Shown here: piece by piece, positions 47,754 through 55,796 of the stretch
Layout: each line of letters opens with the position of its first letter
How positions within the stretch are numbered: the first letter of the stretch is position 1
NCBI RefSeq assembly: GCF_008711325.1
Contig: NZ_VXDB01000005.1
Coordinates: 62,001-126,000, forward strand
Reading direction: 5' to 3'
Length of the DNA stretch: 64,000 bases
From: Roseibium sediminis
GTDB taxonomy: Bacteria > Pseudomonadota > Alphaproteobacteria > Rhizobiales > Stappiaceae
Notes under the pieces: generated by a model
What the model was told of the DNA's origin: nothing
What the model saw: only the letters and a program-made list of their open reading frames with translations
Database searches by the model: none
Made by a program: the position numbers and the translations under genes

Positions 47754-47782
47754 TGGGGGCGAACCCGCCCCCAACCGTTTTT
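47754..47782 (+). terminator. Terminator-like hairpin between sucA and sucB
   Basis: TGGGGGCG-aacc-CGCCCCCA (47754-47773), then ACCG and five T. The structure is strong enough to stop part of the transcription, so it may lower sucB-lpdA expression relative to sucA. Confidence 0.7.
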
Positions 47783-47813
47783 GGCCAAGGCTAGATTTTA
47801 AGAGAAGGCAACC

Positions 47814-49319
47814 ATGGCAACCGAAATCCGCGTCCCTACCCTGGGCGAATCCGTATCCGAAGCCACCATTGCTCAATGGTTCAAGAAGCCGGGCGACGCG
47901 ATCACCGCCGACGAGCCGATCGTGGAACTGGAAACCGACAAGGTGACCGTTGAGGTTCCGGCCCCTGCTTCCGGCGTTCTGGAAAGCATTGTCGTGAACG
48001 AAGGCGATACCGTTGAAGTTGGCGCACTGCTCGGCCAGATCGCTGACGGTGCAGGTGCAGCAGCTGCTCCGGCCGCTGCCAAGCCAGCACCGGCTGCCGC
48101 TCCTGCAGCAGCATCTGGCGGTAACGTTGTTGACGTCGTAACCCCGAGCGCAGGCGAGTCCGTCACTGAGGCGGAAGTCGGCGAGTGGAGCGTCAAGGTT
48201 GGCGATGTGGTCAAGGCCGACGACACGCTCGTCGAGCTGGAAACCGACAAGGCCGCCCAGGAAGTTCCGGCCCCGGTTGCCGGGACGATCGTCAAGATCG
48301 CCGCTGCCACTGGCGCAACAGTTGAGCCGGGTACTCTGCTCTGCCAGATCGACACGTCTGGCGCTGCTGCTGCTCCTGCCGCAAGCGCACCGGTCCCCGC
48401 TGCTACCCCCTCAGCAAGCGCTGGCACATCCATGCCGCCGGCACCGTCTGCCGCTCGCATGATGGCGGAAAAAGGCATTGCGGCTGATCAGGTTGCCGGT
48501 TCGGGCAAGCGCGGTCAGGTGCTCAAGGGTGACGTTATTGTAGCCGCTGCTGCGGGCATCTCCGCTCCGGCGCCGCAGGCAGCTGCTGCCCCGCGTGGCC
48601 CGGTTGTCGCCGCTGACGAAGTGCGCGAAGAGCGCGTGCGCATGACCAAGCTGCGCCAGACCATCGCGCGCCGCCTGAAGGACGCCCAGAACACGGCTGC
48701 CATGCTCACCACTTACAACGAAGTGGACATGGGCCCGGTCATGGAACTGCGCAAGCAGTACAAGGACCTGTTCGAGAAGAAGCATGGCGTGAAGCTCGGC
48801 TTCATGGGTTTCTTCACCAAGGCTGTCTGCCACGCTCTGAAGGAAATCCCGGCTGTGAACGCCGAGATTGACGGCACGGACATCATCTACAAGAACTTTG
48901 CGCATATCGGCGTTGCCGTTGGCACGGACAAGGGTCTTGTGGTTCCGGTCGTGCGTGATGCCGACCAGATGTCCATCGCAGAGATCGAGCAGGAAATCGG
49001 CAACCTCGGCAAGAAGGCTCGTGACGGCAAGCTCGGCATGGCCGACATGACCGGCGGCACCTTCACCATCTCCAACGGCGGTGTCTATGGCTCGCTGATG
49101 TCTTCGCCGATCCTGAATGCACCGCAGTCCGGTATTCTGGGCATGCACAAGATCCAGGAACGTCCGATGGCCGTGAACGGTCAGGTCGTCATCCGTCCGA
49201 TGATGTATCTGGCCCTGTCCTATGACCACCGGATTGTCGACGGCAAGGAAGCCGTGACCTTCCTTGTTCGCGTCAAGGAAAGCCTGGAAGATCCGCAGCG
49301 TCTGGTTCTCGACCTCTAA
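47814..49319 (+). CDS. sucB: 2-oxoglutarate dehydrogenase E2 (dihydrolipoyl succinyltransferase) with two lipoyl domains
   Basis: Core acyltransferase of the 2-oxoglutarate dehydrogenase complex (501 residues). There are two tandem lipoyl domains, each with the lipoylated Lys in ETDK (Lys43 and Lys146), joined by Ala/Pro-rich linkers. An E3-binding domain follows (about 205-243, [21 protein letters not shown]), then the catalytic domain ending [15 protein letters not shown] with the catalytic His (about residue 472) and Asp. Most OdhB proteins have one lipoyl domain. [16 protein letters not shown] starts the second copy. The ATG at 47814 follows AGAGAAGG. Confidence 0.96.
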   Translation: MATEIRVPTLGESVSEATIAQWFKKPGDAITADEPIVELETDKVTVEVPAPASGVLESIVVNEGDTVEVGALLGQIADGAGAAAAPAAAKPAPAAAPAAASGGNVVDVVTPSAGESVTEAEVGEWSVKVGDVVKADDTLVELETDKAAQEVPAPVAGTIVKIAAATGATVEPGTLLCQIDTSGAAAAPAASAPVPAATPSASAGTSMPPAPSAARMMAEKGIAADQVAGSGKRGQVLKGDVIVAAAAGISAPAPQAAAAPRGPVVAADEVREERVRMTKLRQTIARRLKDAQNTAAMLTTYNEVDMGPVMELRKQYKDLFEKKHGVKLGFMGFFTKAVCHALKEIPAVNAEIDGTDIIYKNFAHIGVAVGTDKGLVVPVVRDADQMSIAEIEQEIGNLGKKARDGKLGMADMTGGTFTISNGGVYGSLMSSPILNAPQSGILGMHKIQERPMAVNGQVVIRPMMYLALSYDHRIVDGKEAVTFLVRVKESLEDPQRLVLDL

Positions 49320-49346
49320 GGTCGGGACCTCCGGGAGGACGTCCGC

Positions 49347-49961
49347 ATGAGCATCGAGTTCCTGATCGCCGCCTTCATCGTCGTGCTGATACCCGGCACC
49401 GGCGTGGTCTACACGGTTGCGGTCGGACTCGGGAAGGGGCGGCGGGCTTCGCTCGCCGCAGCCCTTGGATGCACCTTCGGCATTCTCCCGGCCATGCTCG
49501 CATCCCTTGTCGGTCTGGCAGCCTTGATGCATACCAGTGCACTGGTGTTTCAGACCGTCAAATATGCCGGCGTTGCCTATCTGCTCTATCTGGCCTGGCA
49601 AACCCTTAAGGACAGTGGTCCTATGGATCTGAAGGCAGATCGTGGCGGCCCCTCCGGCTTCCTGAAAGTCGCCACAACAGGCGCTCTCATCAACGTGCTG
49701 AACCCCAAGCTCACCGTCTTCTTCCTTGCCTTCCTGCCGCAGTTCATCGTGCCGGGAAGCGGGAGTGAAACCAGCCAGATGGCGGCCATGGGTGCGGTTT
49801 TCATGGCGATGACCTTTGCCGTGTTTGTGGTGTATGGGCAATTTGCGGCAGCGGTTGGAGACAAGGTGCTTTCCAATGAGCGGGTGCTCACCTGGATGCG
49901 TCGGTCCGTTGCGGCGGCCTTTGCAGGGTTTGGCCTGCGTCTGGCGCTGAGCGAGCGGTAA
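49347..49961 (+). CDS. LysE/RhtB-family amino acid exporter
   Basis: A 204-residue inner-membrane exporter of the LysE/RhtB superfamily. It begins with the hallmark N-terminal helix MSIEFLIAAFIVVLIPGTGVVYTVAVGLGKG, followed by GCTFGILPAMLASLVGL and KYAGVAYLLYLAWQTLKD; NVLNPKLTVFFLAFLPQFI is the typical fourth-helix motif. Six helices. Family members export amino acids such as lysine, homoserine or threonine; the substrate is not readable here. It lies 27 bases after sucB and before lpdA, hence within the 2-oxoglutarate dehydrogenase operon. Confidence 0.9.
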   Translation: MSIEFLIAAFIVVLIPGTGVVYTVAVGLGKGRRASLAAALGCTFGILPAMLASLVGLAALMHTSALVFQTVKYAGVAYLLYLAWQTLKDSGPMDLKADRGGPSGFLKVATTGALINVLNPKLTVFFLAFLPQFIVPGSGSETSQMAAMGAVFMAMTFAVFVVYGQFAAAVGDKVLSNERVLTWMRRSVAAAFAGFGLRLALSER

Positions 49962-50056
49962 CGAGTTTGAATTTTCCGCGGCTTTTGCCGCGGTTCCTTT
50001 AGGTGGTTTTGCCCGCACTGCCGGGCGAAAAACGAGACAAGAACAAAGGCGATAAA

Positions 50057-51460
50057 ATGGCCCAATATGATGTTGTCGTCATCGGAACCGGCCCCGGGGG
50101 CTATGTGTGCGCGATCAAGGCGGCCCAGCTCGGATTGAAAACCGCGGTCGTTGAAAAGCGGGCAACGCTCGGCGGCACCTGCCTCAACATCGGCTGCATT
50201 CCCTCAAAGGCGCTTCTGCATGCGTCCGAAATGTTCTCCGAAGCCGGTCACGGTTTTGAAAAGCTCGGCATCAAGGTGTCCAAGCCCAAGCTCGACCTTC
50301 CGGCCATGATGCAGCACAAGTCCGACGTGGTCGACGCCAATGTCAGCGGTGTTGCCTTCCTGATGAAGAAGAACAAGATCGACGTGCATCAAGGCGCGGG
50401 CAAGATCCTTGGTCAGGGCAAGGTTGAAGTGACCGCCGAAGACGGCTCCGTCTCCACCATCGAGACGAAGAACATCGTCATTGCCACCGGCTCTGATGTC
50501 ATGCCGCTGCTGGGCATCGAGATTGACGAAAAGCAGGTGGTGTCTTCCACCGGCGCGCTGGAACTGGAAAAGGTTCCGGGCAAGATGATCGTCGTTGGCG
50601 GCGGTGTCATCGGCCTCGAACTCGGCTCCGTCTGGAACCGTCTTGGCTCGGAAGTCACCGTGGTCGAGTTCATGGACAAGATCCTTGGCCCGATGGACGG
50701 CGACGTTTCCAAGAACTTCAACCGCATGCTGAAGAAGCAGGGCATGTCCTTCAAGCTCTCGTCCAAGGTCACGGGCGTTGAAAAGAAGGGCAAGGGTCTT
50801 GCAGTCACCGTTGAACCGGCCAAGGGCGGAAATCCGGAAGTGCTGGAAGCCGACGTGGTGCTGGTCGCCATTGGCCGCCGTCCCTACACCGAAGGCCTCG
50901 GCCTTGATGGTGCCGGCGTTGCCCTCGACGAGCGTGGCCGCGTTGCCATCGACGCGCATTTCAAGACCAATGTCGACGGCATCTACGCCATCGGCGACGT
51001 GGTCGCAGGCCCGATGCTCGCTCACAAGGCGGAAGACGAAGGCGTTGCGCTGGCCGAAATCCTCGCCGGACAGATCGGTCATGTGAACTACGACATCATC
51101 CCGGGCGTGGTTTACACCCAGCCAGAAGTCGCCTCTGTCGGCAAGACGGAAGAAGAACTTAAGGCCGCCGGCGTTGCCTACAAGGTCGGCAAGTTCAACT
51201 TCTCCGCCAATGGCCGTGCGCGCGCCATGAACTACACCGACGGCTTTGCCAAGGTTCTGGCCGACGCGGAAACCGACCGCGTTCTGGGCGTTCACATCGT
51301 CGGCTTCGGCGCTGGTGAAATGATCCACGAAGCGGCCGTCCTGATGGAATTCGGCGGCTCGTCCGAAGACCTCGGTCGCACCTGCCACGCCCACCCGACC
51401 ATGTCGGAAGCCGTGAAGGAAGCCGCCATGGGCTGCTTCGCCAAGGCGATCCATTCCTGA
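50057..51460 (+). CDS. lpdA: Dihydrolipoyl dehydrogenase (E3)
   Basis: Reoxidises the lipoyl groups of E2 using FAD and NAD. The 467 residues contain the FAD motif [20 protein letters not shown], the redox disulfide [16 protein letters not shown], the NAD motif [42 protein letters not shown], and the C-terminal His-Glu [13 protein letters not shown]. The start [10 protein letters not shown] at 50057 follows AGGCGATAAA. It is the last gene of the cluster and is followed by a terminator. Confidence 0.97.
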   Translation: MAQYDVVVIGTGPGGYVCAIKAAQLGLKTAVVEKRATLGGTCLNIGCIPSKALLHASEMFSEAGHGFEKLGIKVSKPKLDLPAMMQHKSDVVDANVSGVAFLMKKNKIDVHQGAGKILGQGKVEVTAEDGSVSTIETKNIVIATGSDVMPLLGIEIDEKQVVSSTGALELEKVPGKMIVVGGGVIGLELGSVWNRLGSEVTVVEFMDKILGPMDGDVSKNFNRMLKKQGMSFKLSSKVTGVEKKGKGLAVTVEPAKGGNPEVLEADVVLVAIGRRPYTEGLGLDGAGVALDERGRVAIDAHFKTNVDGIYAIGDVVAGPMLAHKAEDEGVALAEILAGQIGHVNYDIIPGVVYTQPEVASVGKTEEELKAAGVAYKVGKFNFSANGRARAMNYTDGFAKVLADAETDRVLGVHIVGFGAGEMIHEAAVLMEFGGSSEDLGRTCHAHPTMSEAVKEAAMGCFAKAIHS

Positions 51461-51487
51461 GTTTTCAAGGAACTTCAGGACGTTTCA

Positions 51488-51515
51488 AAACCCGGGGCTA
51501 TGCTCCGGGTTTTTT
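51488..51515 (+). terminator. Intrinsic terminator of the suc-lpd operon
   Basis: ACCCGG (51490-51495) and CCGGGT (51505-51510) form the stem around a 9-base loop, with A tract before and five T after. Confidence 0.88.
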
Positions 51516-51544
51516 GTTTCACTTTTGAAGTGTTTCCCGCGGTG

Positions 51545-52014
51545 CCGTCCCGGCCTTGCGCCGGGACCCGGAGACCCAGCCCGGTGCCTCGAGTTGGTCC
51601 CGTCTCAAGGCCGGGATGCCAACCGCGTTCGTTTGCTATCCCACATCAACTGCCCCAAGCTCCATCTCCACTTGGCTCCATCGTCATCCCCGACTTGATC
51701 GGGGATCCATTGAATTCCGGAGCACAACGAAGGGAGCAAACAGTGCTCTGCCACATAGCAATCCCCGCTCCATGGCGCCGACCTGAGTGGCATATTGGGT
51801 CCCCGATCAAGTCGGGGATGACGCTCTGTGCGAGGGAGGGTTTCTCAGAGGGCCATGACACCGACCAGTGCCTTTCGGGCCCCTCAACCGATGAGTTCAA
51901 CATGCCGATGGTCATCACCGGACTTGATCCGGTGATCCATTCCGTGATTCAGCCAGCCCCATGTCTCGCCGATAGATTTCGGTATGGATCCCACGGTCAG
52001 GCCGTGGGATGACC
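51545..52014. repeat. Six REP-like palindromes in three inverted pairs
   Basis: A gene-free stretch packed with imperfect palindromes. Plus-oriented copies: 51545-51570, 51681-51709 and 51909-51939. Inverted partners: 51596-51620, 51797-51823 and 51986-52014. Each reads roughly GTCATCCC, a variable stem arm, CTTGA loop, complementary arm, GGGATCC. Examples: CCCCGA-cttga-TCGGGG and ACCGGA-cttga-TCCGGT; stem bases change together, so folding is conserved. The second pair is nearly identical in inverted orientation. Confidence 0.85.
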
Positions 52015-52057
52015 AATCGCGGGATGATAAGAAACGCGTGCCGTGATCACACGCCCC

Positions 52058-52477
52058 TCAATGCTCTCCCTTGCACAGCCCGTGATCCCCGAATGCCTTC
52101 AGGACATTGCAGTCGGCGATGGCGTGGGTGCCGGTGCAGCTTTGGGTGATGCGGGTGAGTTCGGCTTCCAGGCTCTGGAGCTGGACGATGCGCATGCGGA
52201 TGTTTTGAAGCTGTTCGCTCGCAATGCGGTCCGCGTCGGCGCATGGGGCGTCCGGGTGGGCGCTCAGGTCTAAAAGTTCGCGGATCGCGGGCATTGGCAG
52301 GCCGAGGTCGCGGCCATGGCGGATGAAGGTCAGGCGCTCCAGATCCCGTTCCGTGTAGCGGCGCTGGTTGCCTTCGGTGCGGATCGGTTCCTCGATCAGG
52401 CCTTCTTTCTCGTAATAGCGGATGGTTGGCACTTTCACGCCGGTGCGCCGGGAAAGGTCTCCGATTGAAAAATCCAT
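52058..52477 (-). CDS. MerR-family metal-responsive regulator (CadR/ZntR type)
   Basis: A 139-residue regulator. The N-terminal winged helix reads FSIGDLSRRTGVKVPTIRYYEKEGL; the dimerisation helix spans about 80-115; Cys79, Cys114, Cys123 and Cys135 (TQSCTG, ADCNVL, HGLCKGEH) provide the metal site expected for Cd/Pb/Zn/Co sensors. The start at 52477 is chosen because homology begins there; the frame continues to 52594 across the promoter. It is divergent from a cation efflux gene and the shared gap carries a MerR-type operator, so it most likely activates that gene when the metal is bound. Confidence 0.9.
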   Translation of the reverse strand: MDFSIGDLSRRTGVKVPTIRYYEKEGLIEEPIRTEGNQRRYTERDLERLTFIRHGRDLGLPMPAIRELLDLSAHPDAPCADADRIASEQLQNIRMRIVQLQSLEAELTRITQSCTGTHAIADCNVLKAFGDHGLCKGEH

Positions 52478-52496
52478 GCTTTTCTCAGATTTGCTC

Positions 52497-52527
52497 TTGA
52501 ACCTATAGTCGCTATAGCAATTACAAG
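52497..52527 (+). promoter_or_regulatory. MerR-type promoter/operator of the cation transporter gene
   Basis: TTGAAC (52497-52502) and TACAAG (52522-52527) are separated by 19 bases, the over-long spacing typical of MerR-controlled promoters. The spacer contains a perfect dyad CTATAG-tcg-CTATAG (52503-52517), close to the operators known for ZntR/CadR-type regulators. Confidence 0.8.
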
Positions 52528-52567
52528 ATGGGACAGTCGAAATTGAAACACAAGACTGGAGCCCGAA

Positions 52568-53239
52568 ATGGGAGCAAGTTGCGGACACAATCACAACGCC
52601 AGCTTTGACGGCGTGTCTGCCGATTACCGCCGCCGCCTGTGGCTGGTGATCTTCCTCAATGCCGCGATGTTCGTCGTCGAAATGGTGGCGGGTCGCGCGG
52701 CCGGATCACAGGCGCTGCAGGCCGATGCGCTGGATTTCTTTGGCGATGCGGTGACCTATGGCATTTCTCTGGCCGTGATCGGCGCGAGCCTGAAGGTTCG
52801 GGCAAGCGCGGCGCTCGCCAAGGGCGTCAGCCTGCTGCTCATGGGGCTTTGGGTTGCCGGGTCGACGATCTATCAGGTGCTGGTTCTTGGCCTGCCGCAA
52901 GCGGGCGTGATGGGGGCCATCGGCTTTCTGGCGCTGGCCGTCAATGTCGCCAGCGTGCTCATTCTGGTCCGTTACAAGGATGGCGATGCAAATGTGCGAT
53001 CCGTCTGGCTGTGTTCGCGCAATGATGCCATCGGCAATGTCGCCGTCATGCTGGCAGCGCTCGGCGTCTGGAGCACGACGACAGCCTGGCCGGATCTTGC
53101 GGTCGCTGGTCTGATGTCTGTTCTGTTTCTGCAGTCCGCCAGCCAGATCCTCATGCAGGGCTATCGCGAATTTCGAAGCGGCGGGGAGGGCGAACACAGC
53201 CACGACCATGCCGATCACCCGGGTCATTCGCATTCTTGA
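52568..53239 (+). CDS. Cation diffusion facilitator-type transporter, short form
   Basis: A 223-residue membrane transporter of the cation diffusion facilitator superfamily, expected to export a divalent metal using the proton gradient. Six helices are predicted. The metal site in helix 2 reads ADALDFFGDAVTYG and in helix 5 SRNDAIGNVAVM; the second normally has HxxxD, so Asn replaces His. The usual cytoplasmic C-terminal domain is missing; instead there is a His-rich tail (EHSHDHADHPGHSHS) and a His/Cys N-terminus (CGHNHN). It is controlled by the adjacent MerR regulator. Confidence 0.88.
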   Translation: MGASCGHNHNASFDGVSADYRRRLWLVIFLNAAMFVVEMVAGRAAGSQALQADALDFFGDAVTYGISLAVIGASLKVRASAALAKGVSLLLMGLWVAGSTIYQVLVLGLPQAGVMGAIGFLALAVNVASVLILVRYKDGDANVRSVWLCSRNDAIGNVAVMLAALGVWSTTTAWPDLAVAGLMSVLFLQSASQILMQGYREFRSGGEGEHSHDHADHPGHSHS

Positions 53240-53256
53240 CTAGCCAGATCAGGCCA

Positions 53257-54213
53257 TCAGGCGATCAAGTCTGAGCCGAGCTCAACAAGTGTGATCTCCG
53301 GCGGAACGCCGAAGCGGACCGGCAGGATCGAGCAGCCGAGGCCACCTGAAACAATCAGGTGTCTCGGTTCGCTGATCACACCCAGATGTCGCGATATCCT
53401 GGTCCCATCCCGGTCGATGACGTGACCATAGGAGCGGTGCTTGCCAAGTGGCGTCGGTTTCACCGGGCGATAGCCGAAGACATTGATTTGCCCGCCATGG
53501 GTGTGCCCGCTCAAGGTCAGGCTGACCCGGTCAGGCACCTCGCGAAAGATGCGCGGCTCGTGGGCCATCAGCAGGATCGGCCCATCATCTGTCACTTGAG
53601 CCAGTGTGCCGGACAAATCGTCCAGTCCGCGCCAGCTTCGGCGCTTGGCCCGCTTGCTCGGATACAGCGCGAGCTGATCGTCGAGTCCCGCAAGCCAGAA
53701 GGAATGGCCGCCCTTGGTGATGCGTGTTGCGCGGTTCTGATAGAGCGGAATTCCGGCATTGATCAGGGCCTTACCGTATTTGGTCGGGCCGTTCCCGGTC
53801 AGCTGGGCTTGTGCATCATCCCACCAATCGTGATTGCCAAGGATCGCATGAACACCGAGCGGAGCGGACAGGCCCCCGAAAATGTCGGCCCAGGCTTGCG
53901 GCTCAATCGGGTCATATTGCCATTTGTGGCTGGCCACATAGTCTCCCAGCATCAGGATGATGTCCGGCTTCAGCGCATTGGTCTGGTCAACGATGTACCG
54001 AACGCGCTCCAATCCCATCCACGGGTCGCATATATGCGGGTCGGCGATCAGGGCGGCACGCAGTTTCAGATCCTTCGGCCAACGTGGAGGCGTCAGGGCA
54101 TAGCGCTTGATGTTCAGTCGAAAAGGTTCGATGCCGACCGCATAGGCTGGTGCGCTCAACGCCCCCAGCGCCGCAATGCCCAGTCCTTTCAGGAAAGTTC
54201 GTCGTGTGAACAT
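53257..54213 (-). CDS. Tat-exported metallophosphoesterase
   Basis: A 318-residue calcineurin-like phosphoesterase. It begins with a twin-arginine signal (FTRRTFLKGLGIAALGALSAPAYA), so it is exported folded, perhaps with metals loaded. The five metal-binding motifs are in order: ADPHICD, GDYVAS, GNHDWW, AHEPRIF and SGHTHGGQIN. The last part (YGHVIDRDGTRI...SGGLGCSILPVRFGVPPEITLVEL) matches the YkuE/YpbG type that acts on phospho-lipids or UDP-lipids. The start at 54213 is set by GAGGGG eight bases upstream. Convergent with the transporter gene. Confidence 0.88.
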   Translation of the reverse strand: MFTRRTFLKGLGIAALGALSAPAYAVGIEPFRLNIKRYALTPPRWPKDLKLRAALIADPHICDPWMGLERVRYIVDQTNALKPDIILMLGDYVASHKWQYDPIEPQAWADIFGGLSAPLGVHAILGNHDWWDDAQAQLTGNGPTKYGKALINAGIPLYQNRATRITKGGHSFWLAGLDDQLALYPSKRAKRRSWRGLDDLSGTLAQVTDDGPILLMAHEPRIFREVPDRVSLTLSGHTHGGQINVFGYRPVKPTPLGKHRSYGHVIDRDGTRISRHLGVISEPRHLIVSGGLGCSILPVRFGVPPEITLVELGSDLIA

Positions 54214-54351
54214 GTGCCCCTCACATGATGTCTGCCGTTTCATGAAAGGTTAGGCGGCGTTTTCGGCTCCAGAATGATGCTTAAACGGAGTTTTGAGGGC
54301 GATTCGAAGGCGCCTGCCTTATTTCGGTGCCGGCCGGTTCGCCCGACAACG

Positions 54352-54762
54352 TCACTTCTTGGCCCGCGTGAGGGTATAGGATTCCTGCTTCTGGTCTTCA
54401 TTGTGGTCGTGCGGAATTTCGATCAGCCGGACATCCAGAAGGCCGTTCATGTTGCGCACGAACAGCGCCTTGGTACTCAAAAACCCGATCAGATAAGAGC
54501 GAATACCGCCGTATTCCCGAAACTCGGCTTTTTGCCAGCCCCATTTGCAGTCTCTGGGGGAGCATTTGGTGAAGGCGCGCAGGCGCATCTGCACGTCATT
54601 ATCAACGCATTTACTCTCAATCTCGATCCGGGTGATTTCCTTTGCCTTGGCAGACTTGTTCACCCAGATCCCGTCCTCAGGGATCGGACAATAAATGCGG
54701 TCCTGCGCATGAGCGGGTATCAAAAGCAGAAATGACAAAAGAAAAAATAAAGTGGTGCGCAT
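54352..54762 (-). CDS. Small exported protein of unknown function
   Basis: A 136-residue protein I do not recognise. It has a clear signal peptide (MRTTLFFLLSFLLLIPAHAQ), so the mature product is periplasmic. The mature part has four cysteines (IYCPIPEDG, SKCVDNDV, TKCSPRDCKWGW), enough for two disulfides, and is rich in charged residues, ending DQKQESYTLTRAKK. The start at 54762 is taken because GGAGTAAGGGC precedes it; an upstream TTG at 54780 is open too. It lies between two unrelated genes, with a 138-base gap to the phosphoesterase start. Confidence 0.65.
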   Translation of the reverse strand: MRTTLFFLLSFLLLIPAHAQDRIYCPIPEDGIWVNKSAKAKEITRIEIESKCVDNDVQMRLRAFTKCSPRDCKWGWQKAEFREYGGIRSYLIGFLSTKALFVRNMNGLLDVRLIEIPHDHNEDQKQESYTLTRAKK

Positions 54763-54850
54763 AGCCCTTACTCCGTGCAATTCACCTTGCCTCGTGCCGG
54801 GTTAACTCCTGACTAATACACTTTTTTGGCGAGCCGTGTCGGAGAACCTC

Positions 54851-55375
54851 ATGAGCATTCAGAAGTTGGAGATCCCGAGCCTTCAAGGAGACCGGATTAT
54901 CCTTCGGGCACCACAGCCTGCGGACTTCGGAGCTGTTGAAGCGTTCTTTGCCGATCCGAAAGCGTCCCGGTTTTATGGTGGTCCCCTGTCACGCCTGCAG
55001 GCATGGAGAAGTTTCGCTGCGCAAATCGGACATTGGGCGCTGCGTGGCTATGGCGTCTGGATGATTGAGGAAAAGCAGAGTGGGCAAGCGCTCGGCGCCT
55101 GCGGGTTCTATTGGCCGGAAGGGTGGCCGAGGCGCGAACTCACTTGGTGGCTGTTGCCCGAAGCGCGCGGCAAAGGCATCGCGAGCGAGGCCTCTTGTCT
55201 TGCGATCCGTCATGCCTATGACGTTTACCGCTGGGACCTCGTTGAAACACACATGAAGGATGAGAATGAAGCTGCGCGGGCCCTGGTTCACCGGCTTGGC
55301 GGAGAACTCATGGCCCGCGAAAGATTTCCGGACGGATTCGCCCGGAACGTATATCGTCTGCCAAACGGGAATTGA
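54851..55375 (+). CDS. GNAT acetyltransferase, RimJ/RimL-like
   Basis: A 174-residue acetyltransferase of the GNAT_3 type (RimJ/RimL-like), which acetylates N-termini or small molecules. It contains RIILRAPQPADFGAVEAFF at the N-terminus, the strand ELTWWLLPEARGKGIASEASCLAIRHAYD with the acetyl-CoA loop RGKGIA, and VETHMKDENEAARALVHRLGGEL, the usual C-terminal helix. The start at 54851 (MSIQKLEIP) follows GGAG at 54841; a GTG at 54836 is also in frame. Convergent with rpsU, six bases apart. Substrate unknown. Confidence 0.85.
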   Translation: MSIQKLEIPSLQGDRIILRAPQPADFGAVEAFFADPKASRFYGGPLSRLQAWRSFAAQIGHWALRGYGVWMIEEKQSGQALGACGFYWPEGWPRRELTWWLLPEARGKGIASEASCLAIRHAYDVYRWDLVETHMKDENEAARALVHRLGGELMARERFPDGFARNVYRLPNGN

Positions 55376-55381
55376 CGGATA

Positions 55382-55603
55382 TTAGCGCTTCTTGCCTGCG
55401 ATCAGGCCTTCGCGCTGAGCCAGCTTGCGAGCGGCTTTACGAGCGCGGCGGACAGCTTCTGCCTTTTCACGGGCACGCTTTTCGGAAGGCTTCTCGTAGT
55501 TCCGGCGCGCTTTCATTTCGCGCAGAACGCCTTCACGCTGCAGTTTCTTCTTCAGTACACGAATTGCTTGTTCTACGTTGTTATCGCGGACGAGGACTTG
55601 CAA
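55382..55603 (-). CDS. rpsU: 30S ribosomal protein S21
   Basis: Ribosomal small-subunit protein. The core [49 protein letters not shown] matches S21, followed by a long basic tail. The start is taken as TTG at 55603: an AGGAG sits five bases before it and the product then begins (M)QVLVRDNN exactly as S21 does elsewhere. An ATG at 55618 would add five residues that the ribosome site itself encodes. TTG starts usually lower yield. It follows the 194-base gap after xerC. Confidence 0.9.
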   Translation of the reverse strand: MQVLVRDNNVEQAIRVLKKKLQREGVLREMKARRNYEKPSEKRAREKAEAVRRARKAARKLAQREGLIAGKKR

Positions 55604-55796
55604 GTTATCTCCTGACATTTGCCGGTGCGGTCAGCCAAACGACGGGCACCGTTGATGGCGGCCGAGAATCCCGACCGCAGATTGGGAACGCAAAATAGCA
55701 GCTTTCCGCGAAAATGCACCCCATATTTCGCAGAAAATCGGCAAAGCTCATATTTTTTATGCCGATGTCGGCCCCCTGTTGGCCTCGTTTGGTCAA

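Larger units (their letters stand above)
51461..52057. other. Gene-free region between lpdA and the MerR gene
   Basis: Nearly 600 bases holding the operon terminator and the palindromic repeats listed separately. No coding or RNA gene is visible; open frames here run through repeat arms and are not protein-like. Confidence 0.75.

Noticed and set aside
48040..48430. GCTGCT-type repeats in sucB
   Set aside because: They encode the Ala/Pro linkers between lipoyl domains; expected for E2 proteins.
48411..50018. Long minus-strand open frame (about 535 codons) across sucB and the LysE-like gene
   Set aside because: Shadow of two well-supported plus-strand genes, with low-complexity basic composition.
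51545..52014. CRISPR array
   Set aside because: Copies alternate in orientation, stems differ and spacing is irregular, and no cas genes are present; REP-like palindromes fit better.
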